Positions 1 through 7,658 of a stretch of 52,516 nt of DNA are shown here, one piece after another. The notes below the pieces were generated by a model. That model had not been told where the DNA came from. It was given only the letters and a program-made list of their open reading frames with translations, and made no database searches. Position numbers and translations under genes: made by a program. Numbering within the stretch: position 1 is the stretch's first letter; each line of letters begins with the position of its first letter. Source of the DNA: Streptomyces zagrosensis. GTDB taxonomy: Bacteria; Actinomycetota; Actinomycetes; Streptomycetales; Streptomycetaceae. Location of the stretch: contig NZ_JACHJL010000032.1 in assembly GCF_014203645.1 (NCBI RefSeq), positions 1 through 52,516 on the forward strand, read 5' to 3'.

Positions 1-213
1 TGTGTGGTCAATGGTCCGGGTGAGGCGCGTGAGGCGGACTTGGGTGTGGCCTCGGGCAACGGCAAGGGCCAGATCTTTGTGAAGGGCGAGGTCATCAAGA
101 CCGTGCCGGAATCGAAGATCGTGGAGACCCTCATCGACGAGGCCATGAAGATCGCCGAAGAGATGGAGCGGGACGGAACGATGTCTGGTGAGCCCAAGGT
201 CACCGTCGGCTGA
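1..213 (+). CDS. ispG: IspG, C-terminal end (4-hydroxy-3-methylbut-2-enyl diphosphate synthase), cut by window edge
   Basis: Only the last 70 codons are present, read in frame from base 1 to the TGA at 211-213. IspG converts methylerythritol cyclodiphosphate to HMBPP in the non-mevalonate isoprenoid pathway, using a [4Fe-4S] cluster. The fragment opens with Cys-Val-Val-Asn-Gly-Pro-Gly-Glu. This matches the last cluster-binding Cys of IspG followed seven residues later by the conserved Glu that also ligates iron. The rest (KGQIFVKGEVIKTVPESKIV and a short acidic helix) fits the usual C-terminus. The start and the other two Cys ligands lie outside the window. The gene is on the same strand as the two acetyltransferase genes that follow, with 120 bases between. 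Confidence 0.93.
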   Translation, partial: CVVNGPGEAREADLGVASGNGKGQIFVKGEVIKTVPESKIVETLIDEAMKIAEEMERDGTMSGEPKVTVG

Positions 214-333
214 CGGTGCCGGGGACTGCTCCGTTCACGGGCTGCGAGCGGTGCGGTGCGGGGGAGCGAGGTACAGTGCGGAAACCGAGTCCCCTGTGGC
301 CCGCAGGCCCGCAACCATGAGGCATATCGACAC

Positions 334-1179
334 GTGCTGACGACGACCACCACCAGGGTCCTTGAGCCGGGCGAGCTTGATAAGGCCCTCGCGGTCCTGG
401 ACCGCGACCCGGTCACCAACGCCTTTGTCGCTGCCCGGGTCCAGGCGGCAGGTCTGGACCCGTGGCGGCTCGGTGGTGAGATGTGGGGCTGGTACGCAGA
501 TGGGCGGCTTGAGTCACTGTGCTACGCGGGGGCCAACCTTGTCCCCATCTGTGCTACTCCTGACGCCGTACGGGCCTTCGCCGATCGAGCTCGTCGTTCG
601 GGACGCCGCTGTTCCTCGATCGTCGGTCCCGCCGCCCCCACGGCTGACCTGTGGTCCCTGCTGGAGCCGAGCTGGGGCCCGGCCCGCGAGGTGCGTAGCC
701 ATCAACCGCTGATGATCGCTACGTCCACGCCCGCGAACATCGCGCCCGACCCGTTGGTACGCCGCGTCCACAAGGATGAAATGGACGTGATCATGCCCGC
801 GTGCGTGGCCATGTTCACCGAGGAGGTCGGCGTCTCACCGCTGGCGGGCGATGGTGGCCTGCTTTACCAGGCCCGGGTGGCCGAACTTGTCAGCTCGGGC
901 CGCTCCTTCGCCCGCGTACAGGACGGGCGGGTCGTCTTCAAAGCCGAAATCGGCGCGGCCACCCAACGGGCCTGCCAGATCCAGGGCGTCTGGGTCGCTC
1001 CCGAAGACCGGGGTCGCGGCCTGTCTGAGACCGGCATGGCCGCCGTACTTGGTTACGCCCTGCGCGAGGTGGCCCCTGTGGTCAGCCTGTATGTGAACGA
1101 TTTCAATGCCGCGGCCCGTGCCGCATACCGGCGCGTTGGTTTCCGTGAGGTCGGCGCGTTCATGAGCGTTCTGTTCTGA
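334..1179 (+). CDS. GNAT family N-acetyltransferase with N-terminal DUF4081-type region
   Basis: Predicted 281-residue cytoplasmic acetyltransferase of unknown substrate. The N-terminal half (LDRDPVTNAFVAARV, then GGEMWGWY) resembles the DUF4081-type region common in streptomycete GNAT proteins. The C-terminal half carries the GNAT acetyl-CoA signature, IQGVWVAPEDRGRGL, followed by VSLYVNDFNAAARAAYRRVGF. I chose the GTG at 334 because homologues, as I remember them, begin with a VLTTT-like segment; the frame stays open upstream to 256, but that stretch has no family resemblance. No strong Shine-Dalgarno sequence is visible. A second, shorter GNAT gene follows 28 bases downstream, but it appears to have its own promoter. 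Confidence 0.85.
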   Translation: MLTTTTTRVLEPGELDKALAVLDRDPVTNAFVAARVQAAGLDPWRLGGEMWGWYADGRLESLCYAGANLVPICATPDAVRAFADRARRSGRRCSSIVGPAAPTADLWSLLEPSWGPAREVRSHQPLMIATSTPANIAPDPLVRRVHKDEMDVIMPACVAMFTEEVGVSPLAGDGGLLYQARVAELVSSGRSFARVQDGRVVFKAEIGAATQRACQIQGVWVAPEDRGRGLSETGMAAVLGYALREVAPVVSLYVNDFNAAARAAYRRVGFREVGAFMSVLF

Positions 1180-1194
1180 CTCGGAGTCGGCCAG

Positions 1195-1200
1195 TAGGGT
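1195..1200 (+). promoter_or_regulatory. Candidate -10 box for a leaderless GNAT transcript
   Basis: TAGGGT fits the streptomycete -10 consensus TANNNT and ends seven bases before the ATG at 1208. Transcription would therefore begin at or within a base of the start codon. No Shine-Dalgarno sequence is present upstream. The -35 region is not recognisable, so the call rests on position and hexamer only. Confidence 0.4.
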
Positions 1201-1207
1201 GCCGGTC

Positions 1208-1783
1208 ATGTCGCATCCCGCTGAGGGACCGTCCCCAGACCCCCGAGGCGTCGTCATCGGGCCGCTCGATCTCGCGGCCCGTGTTGACGATGCTCTCGCC
1301 GTTCAGGCTCTCGCCTTCGGATTGACGGATGACGAGATCGGCGTGCGGCGCCACATCGTGCTCCGCCACCTCGCCACTCCTGGCGCCCGCGCGCTCGGAG
1401 CCACCTCCGAGACCGGGCGGCTCGTCGGCTTCGTCTACGGTCTGCCGAACCACCGCGCCCACTGGTGGTCAACCGTCGTCGCCCCGTATCTCCGTGCCGA
1501 GGGACACGAGGGCTGGCTGGACGATTCGTTCGTCATCACCGAACTGCATGTCCACCCCGGGCACCAGAAGCGCGGCATCGGCCGGACCCTCATCACCGAG
1601 CTGACTGACGGGGCCGCCCAGCCACGCAGCATCCTCTCGGCGATCGACGCGGCAACCCCCGCCCACGGCCTCTACCGCGAACTGGGCTACCGAGACCTGG
1701 CCCGCCCCGTGCACTTCCCTAGCGCCCAGAGCCCGTACGTGGTGATGGGCGCACACCTGCCTCTGCGGCGACGGCGGGCGTGA
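1208..1783 (+). CDS. GNAT family N-acetyltransferase
   Basis: A 191-residue single-domain GNAT protein of unknown substrate. The acetyl-CoA binding core is visible as ITELHVHPGHQKRGIGRTLI, which contains the Q/RxxGxG/A loop, followed by a helix and the late strand motif LYRELGYRDLARPVHF. A GTG nine bases upstream (1199) is in frame, but the ATG at 1208 is preferred because a TAGGGT box sits where a leaderless start would put it. It is the last gene before a 745-base gap filled with short repeats. The substrate cannot be told from sequence. Confidence 0.85.
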   Translation: MSHPAEGPSPDPRGVVIGPLDLAARVDDALAVQALAFGLTDDEIGVRRHIVLRHLATPGARALGATSETGRLVGFVYGLPNHRAHWWSTVVAPYLRAEGHEGWLDDSFVITELHVHPGHQKRGIGRTLITELTDGAAQPRSILSAIDAATPAHGLYRELGYRDLARPVHFPSAQSPYVVMGAHLPLRRRRA

Positions 1784-2164
1784 GTTTTGTGTCCCAGCGG
1801 AAGGTCGCTGGGACGCATGATGCGCGCGCTCGCTGCAACGCGAGGCCCCTGGCCCTTGGCACAACATGCGGCCCGACGCACGGCGCCCGACGCGCGGGGC
1901 CCCACTGCGGCGCTGTACGGGGCGGGGCAGGGTAGAGCGGCGTGGGCGGCGCCTAGCTGACACGTGGCCTATCGATCTGCCGCACGGTGCGCGGGCCACG
2001 CAGATGCGGGGCACGGGGCGCGGAGCGCACGGCGCGTTGGACGGAGTGTGAGGCTGGTGGGCGGGGCCATGAGGCCGCAGCCCTGGCGGGTGGATCACGG
2101 GTCACGAGTCACGGTGCGGGGAGCGTTGAGGCGCGGAGCCGCCGGGCACCATCCTGCCGTTGAC

Positions 2165-2255
2165 GGAGCACGGAGCACGGAGCACGGAGCACGGAGCACG
2201 GAGCACGGAGCACGGAGCACGGAGCACGGAGCACGGAGCACGGAGCACGGAGCAC
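2165..2255 (+). repeat. Perfect array of 13 copies of the 7-mer GGAGCAC
   Basis: Thirteen uninterrupted, identical copies of GGAGCAC lie between the GNAT gene and proS. The surrounding gap (1784-2528) holds no credible gene. Because 7 and 3 share no factor, the array reads in every frame as a 7-residue repeat (ARSTEHG), which artificially extends the proS reading frame upstream. Same family as the arrays near 5.5, 6.3, 26.2, 27.9, 40.9 and 46.0 kb. Confidence 0.97.
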
Positions 2256-2333
2256 GGGGCCCTCCCCGCGTCGGCATGGGGCACGGAGCCTGCGGGGGTT
2301 GGTGAACGGTGCCACGGGCCCTTGCGTTACGCC

Positions 2334-2455
2334 ATCGGAGCACGGGCCCCGGTGCCGTGGGCCTGGTTTCCTCACACGGAACACGGAGCCTGCCCCGCGT
2401 GGGCACAGGGCACAGGGCACGGGGCACAGAGCTACAGAGCACGGGGCACAAGGCG
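2334..2455 (+). repeat. Degenerate GGRGCAC heptamer cluster
   Basis: Scattered copies of GGAGCAC, GGGGCAC, AGGGCAC and AGAGCAC occur in the 200 bases before proS, on the same strand as the perfect array. Spacing is often but not always 7 bases. It looks like an eroded or diverging version of the 2165 array. Confidence 0.7.
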
Positions 2456-2528
2456 GCAACTCATTTCCCGGGCGGGATCTGCTGCGGTTAACCTCTCGCT
2501 CACCGCACCTCGTACGCAGGAGATCCCC

Positions 2529-4241
2529 ATGGCCCATGCCGTCAACGTCCAGCGCATGTCCACGATGCTGCTCAAAACACTGCGCGACGACCCGGCCGAT
2601 GCCGAGACTGCCAGCCACAAGCTGCTCGTCCGCGCCGGGTACGTCCGCCGCACCTCGGCGGGCATCTGGTCCTGGCTGCCGCTCGGCAAGAAGGTGCTGG
2701 ACAATGTCTCCCGCATCGTGCGCGAGGAAATGGACGCGATCGGCGCTCAAGAGGTCCTCCTCCCCGCGCTGCTGCCGCGCGAGGCGTACGAGACGAGCGG
2801 GCGCTGGGACGAGTACGGCGATCTCCTGTTCCGGCTCAAGGACCGAAAGGGCGCCGACTATCTCCTCGGGCCCACCCACGAGGAGATCTTCACGCTGACG
2901 GTCAAGGATCAATGCACGTCGTACAAGGATCTGCCGGTGATCGTCTACCAAATCCAGACGAAGTACCGGGACGAGGCCAGGCCGCGTTCGGGAGTGCTGC
3001 GCGGCCGTGAGTTCCAGATGAAGGACTCGTACTCCTTCGACACCACCGACGAGGGCCTCGCAGAGTCCTATCGGCTGCACCGTGAGGCGTACACCCGGAT
3101 CTTTGAGCGTCTCGGCCTCGACTATCGGATCGTGTCAGCTGTTTCCGGAGCGATGGGCGGTTCGGCCTCGGAGGAGTTTCTGGCGCCTGCCGCGGCGGGC
3201 GAGGACACGTTTGTGGACTGCCCCGCCTGTGACTACGCGGCGAACACGGAGGCCGTCACTTTTCACGCCGAACCGGGCGAGGACGCAGCCGCGCATGGCC
3301 CCGTCGAGGAACTGGACACGCCCGACACCCCCACCATCGAGACCCTTGCCGCGCACTTGGGCGTGCCCGCCTCCGCGACGCTGAAAAACCTCCTGGTCAC
3401 GGTGGACGGCGAGATCACCGCGGTCGGCGTGCCCGGCAATCGCGAGGTAGATCTTGGCAAGCTGAGCGAACATCTCGCACCGGCGACCGTCGAACTGGTC
3501 ACTGCCGAGGACTTCGCCAATCGGCCCGACCTGGTACGTGGATACGTCGGTCCGCAAGGCATGGCGGGCAAGGCGTTGCGCTACATCGCTGACCCGCGTG
3601 TCGCCCCTGGCACCGCCTGGATCACCGGGGCCAACAAGGCTGACACTCACGCGCGGAATGTCGTATGCGGTCGGGACTTCCAGGTGGACGAGTACCTGGA
3701 CGTGGTCGTGGTGCAGCCGGGCGACCCGTGCCCGGCCTGCGGCGCCGGTATCGCACTCGACCGTGCCATCGAGATCGGTCACATTTTCCAACTAGGCCGC
3801 AAGTACGCCGACGCCTTCGAACTCGACGTACTCGGCCAGCAGGGCAAGCCGGTGCGGGTGACCATGGGTTCGTATGGCATCGGTGTCTCCCGCGCCGTTG
3901 CCGCGCTCGCCGAGCAGACTCACGATGAGGCAGGGCTGTGCTGGCCGCGAGAGGTGGCGCCGGCCGACGTCCACATCGTCGCGGCGGGCAAGGCGCTGCA
4001 GAATGAACTCGCCCTGGAACTCGCCGAGCGGCTTGGCGCCATGGGTGTACGAGTGCTGGTGGACGATCGGGCCGGGGTTTCGCCAGGTGTGAAGTTCACG
4101 GACGCGGAGCTGATCGGCATCCCGGCCATCCTGGTAGTCGGCCGCGGGGCGGCGAACGGCGTCGTCGAACTGAAGGACCGGCGCACGAACGAGCGCGAGG
4201 AACTGCCTATCGACGAGGCGGTGGCCCGCCTCAATGTGTGA
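2529..4241 (+). CDS. proS: Prolyl-tRNA synthetase, bacterial type with editing insertion
   Basis: A 570-residue class II synthetase that charges tRNA(Pro). Class II motif 1 is in the first 100 residues (RTSAGIWSWLPLG). Motif 2 is near YRDEARPRSGVLRGREFQMK, and motif 3 includes the MGSYGIGVSR glycine/arginine segment. Between motifs 2 and 3 lies the bacterial insertion domain (about residues 240-400), which hydrolyses mischarged Ala-tRNA(Pro); it includes LKNLLVTVDG and GVPGNREVDLGKL. The anticodon-binding domain ends the protein. The ATG at 2529 has AGGAG about 7 bases upstream and starts with the usual MAHAVNVQRMS. The frame runs open to 2160 only because of the heptamer repeats. It appears to be transcribed alone. 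Confidence 0.97.
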   Translation: MAHAVNVQRMSTMLLKTLRDDPADAETASHKLLVRAGYVRRTSAGIWSWLPLGKKVLDNVSRIVREEMDAIGAQEVLLPALLPREAYETSGRWDEYGDLLFRLKDRKGADYLLGPTHEEIFTLTVKDQCTSYKDLPVIVYQIQTKYRDEARPRSGVLRGREFQMKDSYSFDTTDEGLAESYRLHREAYTRIFERLGLDYRIVSAVSGAMGGSASEEFLAPAAAGEDTFVDCPACDYAANTEAVTFHAEPGEDAAAHGPVEELDTPDTPTIETLAAHLGVPASATLKNLLVTVDGEITAVGVPGNREVDLGKLSEHLAPATVELVTAEDFANRPDLVRGYVGPQGMAGKALRYIADPRVAPGTAWITGANKADTHARNVVCGRDFQVDEYLDVVVVQPGDPCPACGAGIALDRAIEIGHIFQLGRKYADAFELDVLGQQGKPVRVTMGSYGIGVSRAVAALAEQTHDEAGLCWPREVAPADVHIVAAGKALQNELALELAERLGAMGVRVLVDDRAGVSPGVKFTDAELIGIPAILVVGRGAANGVVELKDRRTNEREELPIDEAVARLNV

Positions 4242-4246
4242 GGCGG
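4226..4246 (+). terminator. Hairpin spanning the proS stop codon
   Basis: CCGCCTCA (4226-4233) pairs perfectly with TGAGGCGG (4239-4246) around a five-base loop, overlapping the proS TGA. There is no T-tract. It may be a weak terminator between the convergent proS and phosphotransferase-like genes. Confidence 0.35.
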
Positions 4247-4314
4247 CTGGCACCTACCCGACGAACCATGCCGCCCCCGCTCCGCCTGTCCGCGTCTCCC
4301 GGCCCTCATGCCGC

Positions 4315-4348
4315 GGGGCACACGGGGCACGGGGCGTGGGGGCACGGG
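4315..4348 (+). repeat. Short GGGGCAC cluster in the proS convergent gap
   Basis: Three to four imperfect copies of GGGGCAC (variants GGGGCACA and GGGGCGTG) lie between proS and the convergent minus-strand gene. This is the smallest cluster of the family. Confidence 0.6.
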
Positions 4349-4383
4349 TGGTGCGCAGGGAAGGCCAGGAGGTTTCGCAGGGA

Positions 4384-5334
4384 TCAGAGCCAGCCAGCGA
4401 ACTCCAAAAGGAGCTCGCCGTCTTCTCGCTGACCACGGGTCAGTCGGTGTACGCCGGCTACCACGGAGCGGAACAGCGTCCAGCCGCGCAGTCGGTCACG
4501 GTCGAGCTCTAGGGAGTCGGCGAGCTTGTTGACGCGCCGACGAGCCGCGTTCGCGGCGCCGGGCAGCGCGATCAGGGTGTCCAGCCGGTCCCGGGTCAGC
4601 CATGCCAGGTCGTACGCGCGCTCGCCGGCTACCGGCTTGGGTGCGATGGCGAGCCACGGGGCCCGATCGCCGGCCAGCACCTTGCCCTGTTGATAGTCGC
4701 CGTGCAGCAGCAACTCTTCGGGCGATGTGGCGGTGAGTTCGGCATGCGCCGCCAGTGCCTCGTCAATCAGCGGCCCTGCGTCGGTGGCCCATGGGCGGTC
4801 GCGTGACTCGCGTAGAGTCGAGGCGTGGCGCGTGGTGCGTTCCGTAACGGTGGGGAAAACATGGCCTGCTGGCGGTGGCACCCAAAGGCGGCGCACCGTC
4901 TCGGCTGCCTCCAGCATCGACTTCGGCTCCGGTAGGGAGCGCAGACTCACCTCGCCGTGCAGCCGCTCCAGCAGAAGGGCACCGTCGGCCGGCTCGCTCC
5001 GAAGCACCTGTACGGCGCCGGAGCCGTCCCAATGGGAGAGCGCGGCCTGCTCGTGCTCGGCGCGCTCCGTCACCATGCTGAGCTTGAGCATCGCCGGGGT
5101 GTTGTCTGCCTGACGTACCGACACCAGCAGGCTTGCGCGTCCACCTGGCGCCCATACTCGGTCGGCAGCCAGCTCCCACCGTGCCAGGAGCCGGCCAACC
5201 CGCTCGGGTACCGTTGCCAACCAGGCTTGGCCTGCGTTGCCGTGCTCGGCCTGCAAAGCGCGCACCAGGCTCTGTGGCGGTTCGATGTGAACCCCCGTGT
5301 GCTCCGGGTCGCTGTCCTGCGGTGCTGCTGCCAT
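4384..5334 (-). CDS. Aminoglycoside phosphotransferase-like protein, probably catalytically impaired
   Basis: A 316-residue protein of the APH/streptomycin 6-kinase fold. The lysine-containing ATP lobe appears as TPAMLKLSMVTERAEHEQAA and the hinge as GALLLERLHGEVSL. The C-terminal lobe carries LLLHGDYQQGKVL and APWLAIAPKPVAGERAYDLAW. Active family members usually have HGDxHxxN and then D-P-K. Here the His-Gly-Asp is kept, but the usual Asn is Lys and the metal-binding Asp before PKP is Ala (checked on the bases near 4650 and 4700). Transfer activity is therefore doubtful, and this may be a pseudokinase. The ATG at 5334 follows a purine-rich stretch. It is convergent with proS. No known resistance substrate can be assigned. 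Confidence 0.8.
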   Translation of the reverse strand: MAAAPQDSDPEHTGVHIEPPQSLVRALQAEHGNAGQAWLATVPERVGRLLARWELAADRVWAPGGRASLLVSVRQADNTPAMLKLSMVTERAEHEQAALSHWDGSGAVQVLRSEPADGALLLERLHGEVSLRSLPEPKSMLEAAETVRRLWVPPPAGHVFPTVTERTTRHASTLRESRDRPWATDAGPLIDEALAAHAELTATSPEELLLHGDYQQGKVLAGDRAPWLAIAPKPVAGERAYDLAWLTRDRLDTLIALPGAANAARRRVNKLADSLELDRDRLRGWTLFRSVVAGVHRLTRGQREDGELLLEFAGWL

Positions 5335-5508
5335 TCCCGAGCTGTCCCTTTCCTTACCTGGCGGCGTCGCGCCCGCACGCGCCCCGTCGTTCAGGGCGTG
5401 TCGTGAGCCGTCCGCCCCGCTCCACGCCCCGTGCTCCCTGAGCCGTGAAATAGCCCCAATCTCTACGCTTCACGCGCAGTGCCTTCACCACCCATCGATG
5501 ACTAGCCT

Positions 5509-5550
5509 GCCCCGTGCCCCGTGCCCCGTGCCCCGTGCCCCGTGCCCCGT
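5509..5550 (-). repeat. Perfect array of six GGGGCAC heptamers (minus strand)
   Basis: Six identical units, read as GCCCCGT on the plus strand, lie in the 286-base gap between the phosphotransferase-like gene and the DUF4439 gene. The runs of four C spaced by GTG give the opposite strand a regular G4-N3 pattern that could form a quadruplex. No other feature is seen in the gap (5335-5620). Confidence 0.95.
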
Positions 5551-5620
5551 GGTTTCGCTCCGTGCGCTGTGCGCGATGCGACGGCTGGGCACTCCGCGCC
5601 GCCGAGGTCCCTGGGGCGCC

Positions 5621-6166
5621 TCACAGCGCGTCGGTCGCGTTGCTTGTGGTGGCTGATGGTGCGCTGCCAGCAGCCCGCTCGGCCAGACCAGGGAAGGTTA
5701 CGCTGCTGCCTCGCCAGCGCACTGCGCGGACCGCCGCCTCCCGCAGTGCGGCTGCGGCCTCGCGCCGTGTCGCCCCATCTGTGGCCCGTACGAGATCGGC
5801 GTAGACGGCGCAGACCCGGGCCTCCAGCTCGCCGGCGAGCCGGGCTGCCGCGGCGACGTCCGGCACGGGGAAGGGCAGGGCGTATGCCGCGGCGGAGCTG
5901 ACCGGCTCGCCTTCCAGCGCCCGTACAGCTCGATCCAAAGCATCCCGGCGGGCCCGATGCGCCGTCAGGCCCTCGCGCGCTTCGGCCAGCCGCTGATCCT
6001 CGATCCGGCCCCCGACCACGCCGTACCCGTAGACAGCGGCATGTTCGGCAGCCAGCGCTGCCTGCATAGCTTGCAGCGCGCGCCGTGCTGTTGCGGGACC
6101 GCTCTCATCGTCGCCCTTGCCGCCATCGGCACTCATGACCGTCGCTGCAGGCTGCCAGGTGCTCAT
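5621..6166 (-). CDS. Ferritin-like DUF4439 domain protein
   Basis: A 181-residue alpha-helical protein. It contains LQAMQAALAAEHAAVYGYGVVGGRI, the Glu/His-bearing helix typical of the DUF4439 ferritin-like family, followed by RARRDALDRAVRALEG and a long Ala/Glu/Arg-rich C-terminal bundle. No signal peptide or membrane segment is evident, so it is probably cytoplasmic; metal binding is unproven. I chose the ATG at 6166 (MSTWQP), which has GAGAGGA upstream. The frame continues to 6361 only through the heptamer array, which is an artefact. It lies just downstream of a lipoprotein gene on the same strand. In the Streptomyces chromosomes I recall, such a protein sits near rimP. Confidence 0.75.
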   Translation of the reverse strand: MSTWQPAATVMSADGGKGDDESGPATARRALQAMQAALAAEHAAVYGYGVVGGRIEDQRLAEAREGLTAHRARRDALDRAVRALEGEPVSSAAAYALPFPVPDVAAAARLAGELEARVCAVYADLVRATDGATRREAAAALREAAVRAVRWRGSSVTFPGLAERAAGSAPSATTSNATDAL

Positions 6167-6251
6167 GTTGGCGTCCTCTCCGTCCTGTGACGTGCCCCGC
6201 TGTGCGGGTTCTTCCCGGCGGCGTAACCTCCGCGCCTCGCGGGAGAATCTC

Positions 6252-6314
6252 GCTCCGTGCTCCGTGCTCCGTGCTCCGTGCTCCGTGCTCCGTGCTCCGT
6301 GCTCCGTGCTCCGT
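6252..6314 (-). repeat. Perfect array of nine GGAGCAC heptamers (minus strand)
   Basis: Nine identical units, GCTCCGT on the plus strand, fill the gap between the DUF4439 gene and the lipoprotein gene. On the minus strand the unit is GGAGCAC, the same as the 13-copy array at 2165, although the two are about 4 kb apart and in opposite orientation. Confidence 0.95.
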
Positions 6315-6370
6315 GCCGCCACCGCGCGGCACCCGCGGCCACTGCCGTCGCCCCAGCGCACCGTGCTGTG

Positions 6371-6934
6371 TCACGCGCGGCTCTCTGCCAGGAGGTACGC
6401 GTGGGCGGCGTTACTCGCGGCCACTGAGGCGAGGAGCCGGGCGAGTTCAGGCGGGGCGGCGGCCAGGGCCAAGACGCGAGCGTCGGCGGTGTGGCGTTCC
6501 GCCTCGGCTAGCGCTGTGAGGGCCTTGCGGGCATGTCGGGGCACTGCGGGGGTACGGAGCGGGCCGCCGCTCGTGGCGTCAGCGGCGGGGTTGGGAGGCG
6601 AGGCCGACGCTGGAGTCGAGCCGAACGCCTCCGCGTGTCGGGCTACTTCCTCCCGCAGCGGACGGAGCCGGTTAGCGAGGGCTGGATGGGCTTCAGCCGT
6701 TGCGTCGTAGCGGGCGAGTAGCGCAGCGGACTCCCGCGCCGCGTGGCTGCGTAGGCGTTCGTCGGCTGACGCGCGCGCGTCGGTGTGTCCGCTGCCCCCG
6801 GAGTCGTCGGTGCAGCCCGTTAGCAGTGCTCCGGTGCCAGCCGCACCGATCGAGCCTCCGACGAGTGCGATCAGGCTGCGTCTGCGCGGGCCCGTGGGGC
6901 CCGGCGATGTTCTCGTGAGCGGCACGTTCCTCAT
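6371..6934 (-). CDS. Putative Tat-type lipoprotein, function unknown
   Basis: A 187-residue predicted secreted lipoprotein. The N-terminus has a twin/triple arginine followed by a hydrophobic stretch (RRRSLIALVGGSIGAAGTGA) and the lipobox LLTGC, which together suggest Tat export and lipid attachment to Cys near residue 43. The mature part is rich in Ala, Arg and Glu and predicted helical, with a Pro/Ala-rich linker in the middle; it has no recognisable catalytic motif. The ATG at 6934 was chosen because it gives a normal signal-peptide length; an in-frame start at 6970 would add 12 residues. It lies upstream of the DUF4439 gene, separated by the nine-copy heptamer array, and diverges from rimP. 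Confidence 0.7.
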   Translation of the reverse strand: MRNVPLTRTSPGPTGPRRRSLIALVGGSIGAAGTGALLTGCTDDSGGSGHTDARASADERLRSHAARESAALLARYDATAEAHPALANRLRPLREEVARHAEAFGSTPASASPPNPAADATSGGPLRTPAVPRHARKALTALAEAERHTADARVLALAAAPPELARLLASVAASNAAHAYLLAESRA

Positions 6935-7079
6935 TCCCTGCTCGTGATCACCGCAGGCGAGCGTACCCACCGCACCCGCCGGGCCGGTGCTGCCCCCGCC
7001 GGAGCCGGCCCCGTATGGGCTGCACCACGGGGCCGGGGTTGGCGCAACCTCCGAATCGTCAGCTCGTCGCTGGAACGGC

Positions 7080-7085
7080 TAGGCT
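7080..7085 (+). promoter_or_regulatory. Candidate -10 box upstream of rimP-nusA
   Basis: TAGGCT lies 56 bases before the rimP ATG and matches TANNNT. A convincing -35 hexamer is not visible at 17-18 bases upstream. Assigned from position only. Confidence 0.3.
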
Positions 7086-7140
7086 TTGACCCGACACGCG
7101 ACTTTCCAACAACAGCACACGCGGCCGAGGAGTCACCCGG

Positions 7141-7656
7141 ATGAGCACCACCCAGAGCGAGAGGCTGCGCGGACTGCTGACACCGCTCGTCAGCGCGCGG
7201 GACCTGGATCTGGAAGAGGTCGAGGTGACACCAGCCGGGAAGCGGCGCGTGCTCCGCATCGTGGTGGACTCCGATGACGGTGTGCAGTTGGACGCGTGCG
7301 CAGAGCTGAGTCGCGCGGCCTCCCAGGCCCTCGACGAGACGGACATCATGGGCGGTGCCCCGTACGTCCTTGAGGTGACCTCTCCGGGCGCCGACCGGCC
7401 GCTCACGGAGCCACGGCACTATCGCCGTGCCACCGGCCGCCTCATCAAGACGCAGCTCGTTGATGGGGGAGAACTGGTGGCCCGGATCATCGCCGTCGAT
7501 GACGACGGGCTTGACCTTGAGGTCCCGGGCGTCAAGGGTCGCAAGCCCACGGAGCGCCGCCTGGCCTTCGGTGAGATCTCCAAGGCGCGGGTGGAGATCG
7601 AGTTCAATCGTGCAGCCAGTGAGAAGAAGAACGACGAGAGCCAAGAGGAGGCGTAG
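7141..7656 (+). CDS. rimP: Ribosome maturation factor RimP
   Basis: A 171-residue protein required for assembly of the 30S subunit. Family landmarks visible are LEEVEVTPAGKRRVLRIVVD near residue 21, the DACAELSRAASQALDE helix, and YVLEVTSPGADRPLTEPRHY with the conserved SPGxDRPL motif. It ends in a charged tail rich in Lys and Glu. The ATG at 7141 follows GAGGAG about 11 bases upstream. It is the first gene of the rimP-nusA pair: nusA starts two bases after the rimP stop, and the nusA ribosome-binding site lies inside the end of rimP, so the two are likely translationally coupled. Confidence 0.95.
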   Translation: MSTTQSERLRGLLTPLVSARDLDLEEVEVTPAGKRRVLRIVVDSDDGVQLDACAELSRAASQALDETDIMGGAPYVLEVTSPGADRPLTEPRHYRRATGRLIKTQLVDGGELVARIIAVDDDGLDLEVPGVKGRKPTERRLAFGEISKARVEIEFNRAASEKKNDESQEEA

Positions 7657-7658
7657 CC

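Noticed and set aside
2160..2528. Extension of the proS reading frame upstream of 2529
   Set aside because: It is open only because the GGAGCAC array has no stops; the residues are ARSTEHG repeats, and the ribosome-binding site and family N-terminus support ATG 2529.
5509..6314. CRISPR-like array
   Set aside because: The repeats are contiguous 7-mers with no spacers, and no cas gene is nearby.
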